From Girardinichthys multiradiatus (lineage: Eukaryota; Chordata; Actinopteri; Cyprinodontiformes; Goodeidae), in the NCBI RefSeq assembly GCF_021462225.1, contig NC_061804.1, positions 8,607,740 through 8,671,739 of the forward strand: a stretch of 64,000 nucleotides of DNA. Reading direction: 5' to 3'. Made by a program: the position numbers and the translations under genes. The notes under the pieces are model-generated. The model was not told the DNA's origin and ran no database searches. It worked only from the letters and a program-made list of their open reading frames with translations. Below are positions 22,882-32,937 of this stretch, in pieces; the first letter of the stretch is position 1; every line of letters begins with the position of its first letter.

Positions 22882-23153
22882 GAGGGTGAAGACCAAGGGC
22901 CTACCATTAAGAGATCTGCTGCCATTGTGTCCATTATTGGTGACAGCGAGGATATGAACACGGTGCCATTCCATCCTCAAGAAGTCAAGGTCTTTCTCCA
23001 GGAGCAGGTTGTTTTGCAAGGAACTAAATGCTAAATGTTATCCAGGCTGAATACCTAAAAGCAATGACCTACACATTTGAGTTTATTAAGAAAGTCCTCC
23101 TGAATGTAGATGGCGAAAAACCCAAACCAAAGACACTGTCTTTAAAAAAATAA
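22882..23153 (+). pseudogene. SAMD3-like family gene, last exon with deletion
   Basis: Acceptor ATTTTTCAG leads into EGEDQGPTIKRSAAIVSIIG and FLQEQVVLQGTKC, then a TAA stop at 23032-23034. A different frame immediately continues as EYLKAMTYTFEFIKKVLLNV up to KTLSLKK and a stop at 23151-23153. In the remembered family, VVLQ and the PKAxxYTFEFIQKVLL block are joined by a FGLIYALN-type segment, which is missing here. A deletion with frame change has therefore destroyed the C-terminus. This is the main evidence that the copy is a pseudogene, unless the shorter product is used. Confidence 0.6.
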
Positions 23154-23860
23154 GCTCTAATGTACAAAGGCAGTGTCACAAATGAATTAAAGGTCTGTTG
23201 AGGTTATAAGTGACCCAGGTCATGGTTATACAGCAAAAGTTCAATCAAGGCCAACTGGACTGGTTAAGATTTCTTTGAGGTGCTTTAAGACAACAAACCT
23301 CCTCTGTTGAGTGAAAGCTGTTCACTGTGGGTGTAGATTGTGTCTTTCAAACCAGCTTTCCTCCCTGTCTAACATCTGGATCTTGTGGCTTTCAGAAAAG
23401 TTTCAGTTGTGTTTCAGATGTAAGTAAACTGCTGAGTCTTGCTCCTCTGTGTTGGGCCATGCGTTTGTGAAGAGGTTGTTTCCTTTTCCCAACATGATGT
23501 ATAGATCTGTATATTAGGGAAATGTAACAAAGCAACAAACAAAAGGCCCACTTATCCCCCATTTAACAACACAATCCTTGTTTCCATAGTTATTGTTTAC
23601 AAAGAAACTCTTGTAAATGCTCACAGTTGGCAATTGATGGTCATTCAGACCACCTGATCCTATGGTTTTCCAATGACTAGTTAAAACAGCCAGAAGCACT
23701 AACAAACCGTTTGGATGGATCATGGTTACTTGTACCTAATTAAAACTAAACAGCTACCATTCAGTCAGGCAAAAGAAGCTCTTCCGATGAGGGACGAAAC
23801 GTCTTCAAGACACCTTAACCAATCCAGTTGATCCTTGATCTAACAAAGTTTAAATAAGCA
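23154..23860. repeat. Probable dispersed repeat with GATGAGGGACGAAACGTC block
   Basis: The phrase AGAAGCTCTTCCGATGAGGGACGAAACGTCTTC near 23,774-23,806 is a pattern I remember from many fish loci as part of a dispersed repeat. The sequence between 23.2 and 23.75 kb appears related in style but I cannot place it. No coding function is supported. Confidence 0.3.
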
Positions 23861-25981
23861 AGGAAGAAGTGTTTGAGTGTTACTTTACATAATTTGTCCA
23901 TCAGAGAAAAAATTGACTGCAGATTTTAGCAGATATGTGGCTTGGTGGATAGTAATGTTCATCTGTTGCAGACTAATGAAGACCCACAGTAGGCATTATG
24001 TATCCGTACATGTGTGTTCTGATCAGCTTAAGTTGGGTAATTGTTTCAGACAAACGGGTCTTATTTTCTATGGCCCAATATGTGTGACATTCATTAGCGC
24101 GCACACTTTTGTAAAAGCACATATTGTATTGTGAAGAGAAAATATACATTTGAGCTAACAAAAATGAGTTGTTCGCTAAACTCTATTTCTGCACTTGCCA
24201 CTCAGTGCCTGTGCACAGCTCCTTCTCCGTGCTCGCTCACCTCTAACTCTGAGAGTCTACTTTTAACTCTGCTCTCGCTCAGCTTGTCGCAGCTTTACAT
24301 TGTGTCGCAAAAATCAGTCAATCACCGGCTCAGAGAAGGTAAACCTGATTGGCTGTTTGGTATCCAATTGGTTGCTAGCTTCCAAGAAAAAGATGGAGAG
24401 AATTTGGATGGCACAATGCATTCTGGGTATTGATTACATCAGATGCAAACGGGTAGTATTTTTTTGTTATACTAATTAAAGTCAGATTTTGCTAAATGTT
24501 TTGGTGTAAAATGGTGGTCATAATAGTTTAATTATCTCCCAAGCCTGGTCAATGCAATGACTCATCCTTTTTTAGTTGTCCTTGGTTAGACTAATTAATA
24601 CACAAAACAATCATACTTTCTTAATTACCAAAAAAAAAAAGAGAATACTAGCGCTGGTCAACCTGAGCGCCTTCGCTTAGGGATTTGTCCCATATTGTGC
24701 CATCATTTTCTTTTTTCTATATTTTCTATTTTTTGAGTTTGTTATAATTAAAAACTTATCTTTATTGTTTAGCTTTTTGTTAAGCAGAGCACACAGATAT
24801 TTATGTTTGTTGTTTATTTCCATCATTGTGGTGTTATATTGTTGTTACAGTCTGCTAAATAAAATAGATACAATTAGTGGCCTAGTGTTTTATTTTTATT
24901 TTTATTACATAATTATAGATTAGTAGTGAGAATGTAGAGATAACATGGGAGTTTGTATAAACAACTAAATGTTCTGATATATAACAATTTATTTCCTTCT
25001 ATAGAACTGTTAATGTGTCCATTTCTGTAATATATATTTAATTTTGAGGTGTTTCCAAAATGTTTTAAGAGTTACTTTAGATAAGTGAATTGCTAGCAGT
25101 ATTAACATAATGCTTTTAGTAGTTGGTGTATGTTCAGAACAGTAGTTCACATTAAGTTTTGAGTATATACATTTGAATTGGAGTTGTTAAATTGCCTATA
25201 ATAGTTTTTACACTTCATTAAATAAAGTTTAGGTTAAAAACACAAACATTTTGTGTCCTCAAAAACCATTAATAGTTCCGGTGTAAATATTAGATATTTA
25301 GTGTAGAAAGCATGAAATATATTGGTCATAAATTAATTGTAAAACTTTTTAAAACAATTGAATAGTTTTTATGTAACACCACTAAAAAGACATGGGTCCA
25401 AATGGCAGAAAATATCCTCTAAACAAGTTCAACTAAATGTGTAAGATTGACTTAATTGTAATAGTACATTAAGCATGACAAAAAAAGTTATTTTGTAGCA
25501 TTTTCTTTTGTGTCTAGAACACTGATTTGATTGCATTGTAAAACCAAAACGTTTTAAGCTTAACGTACACAATAAAATGTCTTAAACAACATGAACAATT
25601 TGGTTCAAAGGTACAATCCCAAATGTGTCATCATAGAGCAAAATATTGTTAATTGCACACAAAAAAAATACTTGTTGCAGACTGAATACATTAATGTTAG
25701 GCTGACTATAAGAATTCTGTTTAGTGAAATCAATGTGTTTGTGTTGAAGAGATGTTAATAAATTTATATATAACGGCTCAAAAGAATACAATGTTAGTAA
25801 AACAAAAACTATTTTATCATTTGACTGAAAAAAACTGTGTTGAGCTGACGGAAATCTCAGTCAGACAAGGGTCACATTACACATTTAATTTGTGTTGGTT
25901 GCATTCATAACTTTCATGTTACCGTACTCAAAGGTTTTGTGTGCAAGCTGTTTCCAAAATTATTTTGAGTTGAGTGAGCGA
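23861..25981. other. AT-rich right arm of the 9.8-kb insertion
   Basis: No genes recognised. From about 24.46 kb onward the DNA is strongly AT-rich with scattered GTTGA/TCAAC-type words, similar in style to 16.17-16.85 kb at the other end. A patch at 24.2-24.44 kb is less AT-rich and carries CCAAT-type boxes (GATTGG near 24,348 and CCAATTGG near 24,364), which could be a second promoter-like sequence. Confidence 0.45.
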
Positions 25982-25995
25982 ATTGGGGTTTACAG

Positions 25996-26480
25996 CGTGG
26001 CAGTTGTTTTGAATGTCCTACACTTATAGAGAGGAATGGATGGTCTTCAAATGCCTTACGAGACTCATAAACTGCTGCCATATTCTTTCTGAAGGTCTCA
26101 AACAATGTTTAAATCTTTTTCACTCTTACTTCAACAGTCAGGAGCACACCAAGCTAAATGTGTGATGTTTAAACAGGGCGAACTTCCTTCAAAATGCTGA
26201 ATAAGGAAGTTCTCATCAGGTGGACTTGACTGGATACGGCTGTGCTTGATTTTTTAAATCCATTTTAAGTGGGTATAAATGTGGGGGTGTCCTAATTTAT
26301 TCCTCACAAGATATATCTTTTAACATTTTAAAGGAAACCTCAAATGTCTCCTCCTTAGTTTTATTGTTTATATTACTTGAATTTGTCAGTGTTGTTAAAA
26401 TTTTAATAAATATGTACTCAAATATGTTAGACAAGCACACGGGCTGTTGTGAGGTGTCCAAATTTTTTCACAACTAGTAA
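25996..26480 (-). mobile_element. Older DNA-transposon remnant, right part
   Basis: GTTGTTTTGAATGTCCTACACTT, CATATTCTTTCTGAAGGTCTC, AGTGGACTTGACTGGATACGG-like text and the terminal-like GGTGTCCAAATTTTTTCACA continue the reverse-strand transposon interrupted at 16157. In fish Tc1/mariner-type families the phrase GACTTGGGCATGTTG is directly followed by such TTTTGAATGTCC text (from memory), which supports one original element. Confidence 0.5.
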
Positions 26481-26489
26481 GCACGGCAT

Positions 26490-29150
26490 TCAAAACCAAC
26501 AGAATTATATTACTATAACATAAAGTAATATATCCGGTAAAAACAATATGACATGTTCTGCTGATGCAGTTTTTAAAATTGGCTTTATAAGAAAGAAAAC
26601 ATTTTAAGGTTTTGAGATTTTATGAACAACAATAAAAGTTATTTTACACTGTGCTAGTTTGGACAGGTCTGATATTCCATCTTTCGTCCACAGCTCAGCT
26701 GTATGTGGATAATGTTAAAAATTCAAAAATATTTTCCCGACAGTCATGCAGCGATCTCTGTGTAACTGGATGCAAATGTAGCTCTTCGACAGTGAAAATG
26801 TGCTCTTGGTGTGTTGCAACCCTCACAGCAGGCAGGGAAAGTCGGAACACTTTGAAGTCGGAGCTCAGCTCATGATGTGTTCAGGTCATGTTGGAAGTCA
26901 TCGCTAGCTCATCCTGAATGTCATGCATTTGCGAAATTCCCATCATAGCCAACAAATATTACTCTAAATCTGACATTTTCTGGCAAACAAATGATGAAAA
27001 TAAATTGTTTTTATCATCCAAATACAATAATGCTGTGTCTATAAAATCTGTTAGACTGTTATTACTCATCTTGTCTATTATTATATATAATATACTAACA
27101 GGGTTTTTTACAGCTCGAGTTTCTCTTACAGCTCATAGCAACCATGCACAATCTCTCCTTACAGGAGCAACCTCCATTAAATAACTGGGAAAATGTGGTT
27201 TACAACCTCAGTGGGAGTCGAAGTCTTGTCAGGGTCCATCCACGGCGAGCCCTCAGAAAGACCCTGATGGTTCAGGGCTTTCTTCTCTGCTGGTATGTTT
27301 ATCACCAGCAAGAGTGTTTGACCTTAAAATGGAAAAATGAAGATAAACAAAAACCCTCAACTGCAAGAAACACACTTGTCATTTTTGTTTTCCACATGAA
27401 AGCTTGGTGCGATGAGTTTATGAATATTCGATGCATTCAGAGTTAGAAAGATGTTTATTTCTTTATTTTCTCAAGCGTCATAAGTCTCCAGAAACATTGT
27501 CTATGAGCATTTATCCACTGTTACTCCAATATGTACAAAATATAAAAGCAGTCATAAACCAAAGTAAGTAGTTGTATTTTATATGTTAGTGTTTGGAAAG
27601 TGCAGAGCCAAGTGATCATGGGGCTCTTTTATACCAAAAGAAACTGCTTTAAGCTTTATTGTACAAAGCAAAGGCAACTGAGGCAAATCTTGGCTAATTA
27701 AAGCACTATGGCCCGTCCAAGAAGCAACATAAAATACCACAGAGGTAAAAAATCTATATGAGCCGCTTTAAATAAAAGCTTTTCCTCTTTGGAAAGAATC
27801 TTCTTTACATTTTTATGTTCTCTTGAATAACACGTCGACGTTCTTTTTGTAAATATCTCATCTGTAATTTTATCTTCACAAAGAAACCCGCAGACCCATC
27901 AAAGCCAGCCTTATTAAGTAATCTAATCCAGTTCAACGAGACGTATTTAGGTGACTGACACAGGATTATGTGCCACGATTGGGGCATTTTCAATTAAAAC
28001 AAAGAATAAAGCCAGTCTTTGGTAAATTAGATTAATGCCATTAGATGAAAAGGAGAAGGGTTATAGAAACACAAGAAGAGAGTGTTTGGCCTGTCTTGTA
28101 GGTCAGGGTGTACAACATACTGCAGAGAGAAACCATCAGGAGTATTAAAGTTATGTTTTATATAATTTATACTTCATAAATAATGAATCTCTGACTATAG
28201 AAGGAAGCCCAGAAAGACTCCAGCTGAACAATGAGGATGTCTTAGAAGAACTTTTTCTGTACAGGAGATAATAAACATTTTTCAATGCAAATCTTATAAA
28301 TAAAATACATTTCTTCTTCTTACATTATTGTCGAATTTGCAAAAAAACAGGTGGTAGCTAATAACCTACATTATGTGATATTGTTATTGTAGCAGTGATT
28401 AAAATAACTGGACGGACTGGATGGATAGTGGCAAAGAATCCTATGATGACGATGAAGAAGAGGTGCGAAGAAGAGGAAATTTTCATTGAGTTTAGGAAAT
28501 GCTATGAAGCCCAGTTCGATTGATTTGATGTCCTATAAATGGTCAGGTAGGTAAGAGGGCGGTAGTTTGGTGGTTAGCTTAGAGGGTAGGTGGAGCTGAG
28601 TGTCATCTTCATAACAATCAGATTGACCAAACCAAAAGCTAGTGAGGTCAAGAAGAGTAAAACTAGAGAAGCCCAGAATCTGTGGCTGAAATTCTTTAAA
28701 TTATTGGGATCTAAATATTAAGCATAATAATATCTGAGCATATTTCAGTTATGAATGGAAGACAGTCTCCTGCTCTACCCTCTACTCTTGGACACCACCC
28801 AGAGAGACTTGAACTCCTCCACTTGAAGCTGTAGAACAACTTCAAAACTAGATTTAAAAAGTCACCCAGCTGAGGATCATGACCTCATGAAATTTTTTAT
28901 CTCTGGTCCATTGTGGTGGATGAAACTCAGTGAGGCTTAATGATGCCTGCAGGAACGCATCTATTGGAGAAGACAGCAATGATATTCAGATCTTCCCAAA
29001 TTGCAGCACCTTGCTGCACCTAAAAAGGACATGCTCCCTGACATTAGTCAGGTAGTCTTATTGTTGCAATGTATACCAAGCCTTCACTCAACTAATGCCC
29101 TTTGTTTTTAGGGGACCTGAAAACAAATGCTTTTAAATCTCCCACCTGAT
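26490..29150. other. Gene-poor stretch with one exon-like block
   Basis: Mostly AT-rich sequence without recognised genes. One block at 27164-27291 has a good acceptor (TCTCTCCTTACAG) and donor (CTG|GTATGT) and an open frame reading EQPPLNNWENVVYNLSGSRS then LVRVHPRRALRKTLMVQGFL, but I do not recognise the protein. The remaining DNA shows no clear repeat family. Confidence 0.4.
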
Positions 29151-29187
29151 CCCTCAAGTTGCACAATTTCAAACTTTCACCAAGTCC

Positions 29188-29378
29188 ATGGATGCACAGT
29201 ACCACAGTTGGTAGTATTGTGCCTTGCAGTAAGAAGGTCCTGGGTTGGAATCCCAGGCTGGCGTTTCATATTCTTCCAGTACATTCACTGGTTCTCTCTG
29301 GGTATTCTGGCTTCCTCCCACAGCCTGAAAACATGTCTGTTGAGTTAATGGGTGACTCTAAATTGCCCTTAGGGATGG

Positions 29379-29416
<38 letters not shown>

Positions 29417-29417
29417 T
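29188..29417 (+). repeat. SINE-like repeat with tRNA-like head and (GT)n tract
   Basis: GCACAGTACCACAGTTGGTAGTATTGTGCC followed by AAGGTCCTGGGTTGGAATCCC resembles a tRNA-derived A box and B box (GGTTCGAATCC type). The body CTGGCTTCCTCCCACAGCC, GAGTTAATGGGTGACTC and CTAAATTGCCCTTAGGG is the same family as the SINE at 14499-14751. A GT dinucleotide repeat (29380-29415) replaces the middle of the body. Open frames rich in CVCV are products of this tract. Confidence 0.6.
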
Positions 29418-29689
29418 TGTTTGTCTTTTGGATGTCTGTGTCACTAGTCTTTCTGTATCTGGTACATTTTTTCCCTATTTTCTTCCATTTAGACCTTTTC
29501 TAGTCTTCTGTTTATCAGTTTGTCTTTCATATGTACTTATTCTACACAGTAAGTCTACTGGTTAAGAGTTAGTGCATCTGTCCTGGTTCCATCTCCTTGT
29601 CGTGGGTTTCTTGCAAGCTACCGTAAGAATTTTAGTCTATTTGTTTTTCCCACGTACAACAAAGAGATTCAAAATTTAAGGTATGAATA

Positions 29690-29730
29690 TGTTTAAGAAT
29701 ATAGAATTAATAATTCCATATTCTTAAACA
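29690..29730. repeat. Near-perfect 41-nt hairpin
   Basis: Arms 29690-29709 and 29711-29730 are complementary at 19 of 20 positions, with a single base between them (TGTTTAAGAATAT versus ATATTCTTAAACA). The loop is too small for a microRNA precursor. It is likely a palindrome or cruciform-prone site. Confidence 0.6.
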
Positions 29731-29999
29731 TGGAAAGTTCTGGTTGAAGTATTTCCTATTTTTATGTGTTCTGTGCATTTTAGGCATACCATTAGAGAAA
29801 CTGGTCGCCTACATCCAGCATCATAGTAGTTATGCCACAATGATGTAATAGGAACCCATGGTTGTATATCCTTCAACCATTTGGTTTTTGTGTGTCTATG
29901 TGTGAATCTGTGTGTGTGTGAGGTTGACTTTATATGTAGAAAGAGTGTGTTGAGTGGGTGCATGTGAACAAGTTTGTCACCTGGAGGTACACAGCTGTT

Positions 30000-30345
30000 A
30001 AAGTGGTGAGAACGGTAGAAAGCCTGCAACACTCAGCACCCAAGAGAAGCAGAGGACAGGTGGACAAGGCTGTGAAATGTTGCAGCAGCTCAGGGCAGCC
30101 ATACCCATACACCCCACACAGAGGTAGGTCATCAGTGAAGCAATGAGAAGCATCCCCCAGGCCAAAGAGGCACAGGGTGAGACATGGGGTACCAAGCCCC
30201 CTACCCAGCCATGCTGCCATCTCCCACTGTGCAGACCAAGCCTGGGGCCCAGTCCCATGGCTGCCCAATGGTTGCCTGGCACCTGCACCAACCCTGGCAG
30301 CAAGACCCCAGGGAGGTCAAGCCCGTCCCCTTCCCCATGCTGTTT
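30000..30345. other. GC-rich patch of unknown origin
   Basis: This stretch is C-rich and relatively GC-rich compared with the AT-rich DNA around it, with many CCC/GGC words (CCTGGGGCCCAGTCCC, CAAGACCCCAGGG). As a result it has open frames on both strands. None carries a recognised domain. It resembles GC-rich dispersed repeat sequence seen in fish, but I cannot name a family. Confidence 0.35.
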
Positions 30346-31116
30346 GCATGTTTCTCTGTGGTGCTATGAATCAAGACGTGTATGTCTAAAGTGGATATTT
30401 TAATATGAAGTTATTTTTCCCACTTTTGTATTTTCTGTTATTTGTGTGGTATTCATTGACAGTGTGTGGTCTCTAAAATGCTAATATGAGTCTTCATTAC
30501 TTCATACACTTTGATTAAATTTATCGGTAAATTCTCCATCAGAGTACTTTCAGTTTCACTATAAATAATAGACTTGGGAAAGAAATGGACAGCCAACACA
30601 TACCAAACTGATTTAATGAAAAATAAAATGAATGTTGTTTTCCTCTATACGTGCTGTTTAGTTTCAGCTTTAAAATAAATAACCAAGAGGACTGTGGAGA
30701 CAACACAGTGTCTTCCTTATTAGGCTGTTAGAGTCCAACTCATGCTGCAGTGATGGACTGTGGGTGCATTCAACCCCAGCAATAACTCTTTGGAGTCCAA
30801 TAAATATTTTCAGTATACTTAATTCATTACTGATGTAACTAATATTGAACAATGCACGGTCCCTGCTGATAAAGTAGGTCATCCTCAGTGAGCAAATTGC
30901 CTGGCAGTGCTATAATCATTCATCATATGTTGGATGTGATAAATCATTGCAGGAGTTAAAGTGACCATGTCGCTCTGCAGACAGAACTGCTCTCGCTGTC
31001 TGTTCTTTTCTACACGGTTTGTTCTGAATGAGGTTAAAGGATTTGATTATTTCAATAAAGGTTGTTATTTTAAACTGGCCACATAGTGAAACCTGAGGCT
31101 TTTATACATCCGTCGC

Positions 31117-31335
31117 TGGCCAGGTCATTCGGTACACCTTGTTAGTACCGGGTTGGACCCTTTCTTTGCATTCAGAGCTGCCTTTCTTTGTGATATTTGT
31201 GAAATATTGTTCACACCAGTATCCCTTTATGAATTGTTTATACAATGCATAATGGATCCATGCCTTCCAATTGCTTGCACCAGATTCTGGTCCTATAATT
31301 TAAATGTTGCAACTGATATCGACTCATTGGACTCC
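31117..31335 (-). mobile_element. Tc1-like end fragment (same family as 14.16-15.29 kb)
   Basis: CTGGCCAGGTCATTCGGTACACCTTGTTAGTACCGGGTTGGACCC matches the left end of the Tc1-like element at 14.16 kb and continues with diverged text (CATTCAGAGCTGCC, AATGGATCCATGCC). The fragment ends at the TA-rich palindrome where the DD34E Tc1 cluster begins, so it forms part of the target for those later insertions. Confidence 0.55.
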
Positions 31336-31367
31336 TATATATATATAGGACTCCATATATATATATA

Positions 31368-32935
31368 CAGGTCCTTCTCAAAATATTAGCATATTGTGAT
31401 AAAGTTCATTATTTTCCATAATGTCATGATGAAAATTTAACATTCCTATATTTTAGATTCATTGCACACTAACTGAAATATTTCAGGTCTTTTATTGTCT
31501 TAATATGGATGATTTTGGCATACAGCTCATAAAAACCCAAAATTCCTATCTCACAAAATTAGCATATTTCATCCGACCAATAAAAGAAAAGTGTTTTTAA
31601 TACAAAAAACGTCAACCTTCAAATAATCATGTACAGTTATGCACTCAATACTTGGTCGGGAATCCTTTGGCAGAAATGACTGCTTCAATGCGGCATGGCA
31701 TGGAGGCAATCAGCCTGTGGCACTGCTGAGGTCTTATGGAGGCCCAGGATGCTTCGATAGCGGCCTTTAGCTCATCCAGAGTGTTGGGTCTTGAGTCTCT
31801 CAACGTTCTCTTCACAATATCCCACAGATTCTCTATGGGGTTCAGGTCAGGAGAGTTGGCAGGCCAATTGAGCACAGTGATACCATGGTCAGTAAACCAT
31901 TTACCAGTGGTTTTGGCACTATGAGCAGGTGCCAGGTCGTGCTGAAAAATGAAATCTTCATCTCCATAAAGCTTTTCAGCAGATGGAAGCATGAAGTGCT
32001 CCAAAATCTCCTGATAGCTAGCTGCATTGACCCTGCCCTTGATAAAACACAGTGGACCAACACCAGCAGCTGACACGGCACCCCAGACCATCACTGACTG
32101 TGGGTACTTGACACTGGACTTCTGGCATTTTGGCATTTCCTTCTCCCCAGTCTTCCTCCAGACTCTAGCACCTTGATTTCCGAATGACATGCAGAATTTG
32201 CTTTCATCCGAAAAAAGTACTTTGGACCACTGAGCAACAGTCCAGTGCTGCTTCTCTGTAGCCCAGGTCTGGGGAATGCGGCACCTGTAGCCCATTTCCT
32301 GCACACGCCTGTGCATGGTGGCTCTGGATGTTTCTACTTCAGACTCAGTCCACTGCTTCCGCAGGTCCCCCAAGGTCTGGAATCGGCCCTTCTCCACAAT
32401 CTTCCTCAGGGTCCGGTCACCTCTTCTCGTTGTGCAGCGTTTTCTGCCACACTTTTTCCTTCCCACAGACTTCCCACTGAGGTGCCTTGATACAGCACTC
32501 TGGGAACAGCCTATTCGTTCAGAAATGTCTTTCTGTGTCTTACCCTCTTGCTTGAGGGTGTCAATAGTGGCCTTCTGGACAGCAGTCAGGTCGGCAGTCT
32601 TACCCATGATTGGGGTTTTGAGTGATGAACCAGGCTGGGAGTTTTAAAGGCCTCAGGAATCTTTTGCAGGTGTTTAGAGTTAACTCGTTGATTCAGATGA
32701 TTAGGTTCATAGCTCGTTTAGAGACTCTTTTAATGATATGCTAATTTTGTGAGATAGGAATTTTGGGTTTTCATGAGCTGTATGCCAAAATCATCCGTAT
32801 TAAGACAATAAAAGACCTGAAATATTTCAGTTAGTGTGCAATGAATCTAAAATATATGAATGTTAAATTTTCATCATTACATTATGGAAAATAATTAACT
32901 TTATCACAATATGCTAATATTTTGAGAAGGACCTG
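31368..32935 (-). mobile_element. DD34E Tc1 transposon, copy 1
   Basis: The element starts CAGGTCCTTCTCAAAATATTAG after TA and ends with its reverse complement followed by TA (32936-32937). Terminal inverted repeats are about 200 bp, containing GCATATTGTGATAAAGTTCAT and GACCTGAAATATTTCAG. It holds one long transposase frame on the minus strand. The left terminus lies in a TA microsatellite. Two sister copies are at 32938-34341 and 51985-53626. Confidence 0.9.
31645..32607 (-). CDS. Tc1 transposase, DD34E, with 14-codon deletion
   Basis: The 320-aa frame starts MGKTADLTAVQKATIDTLKQ and ends ISAKGFPTKY. The first third carries paired helix-turn-helix DNA-binding text (DISERIGCSQSAVSRHLSG) and a basic GRKKCGRKR stretch. 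The DDE catalytic triad is visible: Asp in LFSDESKF, Asp in IFQHDLAPAH, and Glu in NPIENLW, with 34 residues between the second Asp and the Glu. Such proteins cut and paste their own element at TA. Compared with copies 2 and 3, 14 residues are missing between RCRIPQ and TWATEKQ, just before the catalytic core; the deletion (42 nt) is in frame. It is the only copy here with an uninterrupted frame, but the missing segment makes activity doubtful. Confidence 0.85.
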   Translation of the reverse strand: MGKTADLTAVQKATIDTLKQEGKTQKDISERIGCSQSAVSRHLSGKSVGRKKCGRKRCTTRRGDRTLRKIVEKGRFQTLGDLRKQWTESEVETSRATMHRRVQEMGYRCRIPQTWATEKQHWTVAQWSKVLFSDESKFCMSFGNQGARVWRKTGEKEMPKCQKSSVKYPQSVMVWGAVSAAGVGPLCFIKGRVNAASYQEILEHFMLPSAEKLYGDEDFIFQHDLAPAHSAKTTGKWFTDHGITVLNWPANSPDLNPIENLWDIVKRTLRDSRPNTLDELKAAIEASWASIRPQQCHRLIASMPCRIEAVISAKGFPTKY

Positions 32936-32937
32936 TA

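Larger units (their letters stand above)
16158..25995. mobile_element. Candidate 9.8-kb TIR-bounded insertion carrying a SAMD3-like gene
   Basis: The left end reads CTGTAAACCCCAAT (16158-16171) and the right end is its exact reverse complement, ATTGGGGTTTACAG (25982-25995). The neighbouring 7-mers TGTTGCA (16151-16157) and CGTGGCA (25996-26002) could be a diverged target duplication. The outer flanks join into one older transposon. Both ends are AT-rich and carry scattered short GTCAAC/ACTCAA motifs in either orientation. Inside are an L2 fragment, the SAMD3-like locus and a Tc1 remnant. No transposase was recognised, so mobility is unproven; it may be non-autonomous, a captured gene, or several nested insertions. 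Confidence 0.45.

Noticed and set aside
24200..24440. CCAAT-containing patch considered as a second promoter for a minus-strand transposase
   Set aside because: No coding exon or transposase motif was found on the minus strand to its left, so the call could not be supported beyond a note.
29383..29565. Cysteine/valine-rich frame
   Set aside because: It is a translation of the GT dinucleotide repeat.
29690..29730. Hairpin considered as a microRNA precursor
   Set aside because: The loop is one base, the arms are only 20 nt and there is no flanking stem. It fits a simple palindrome better.
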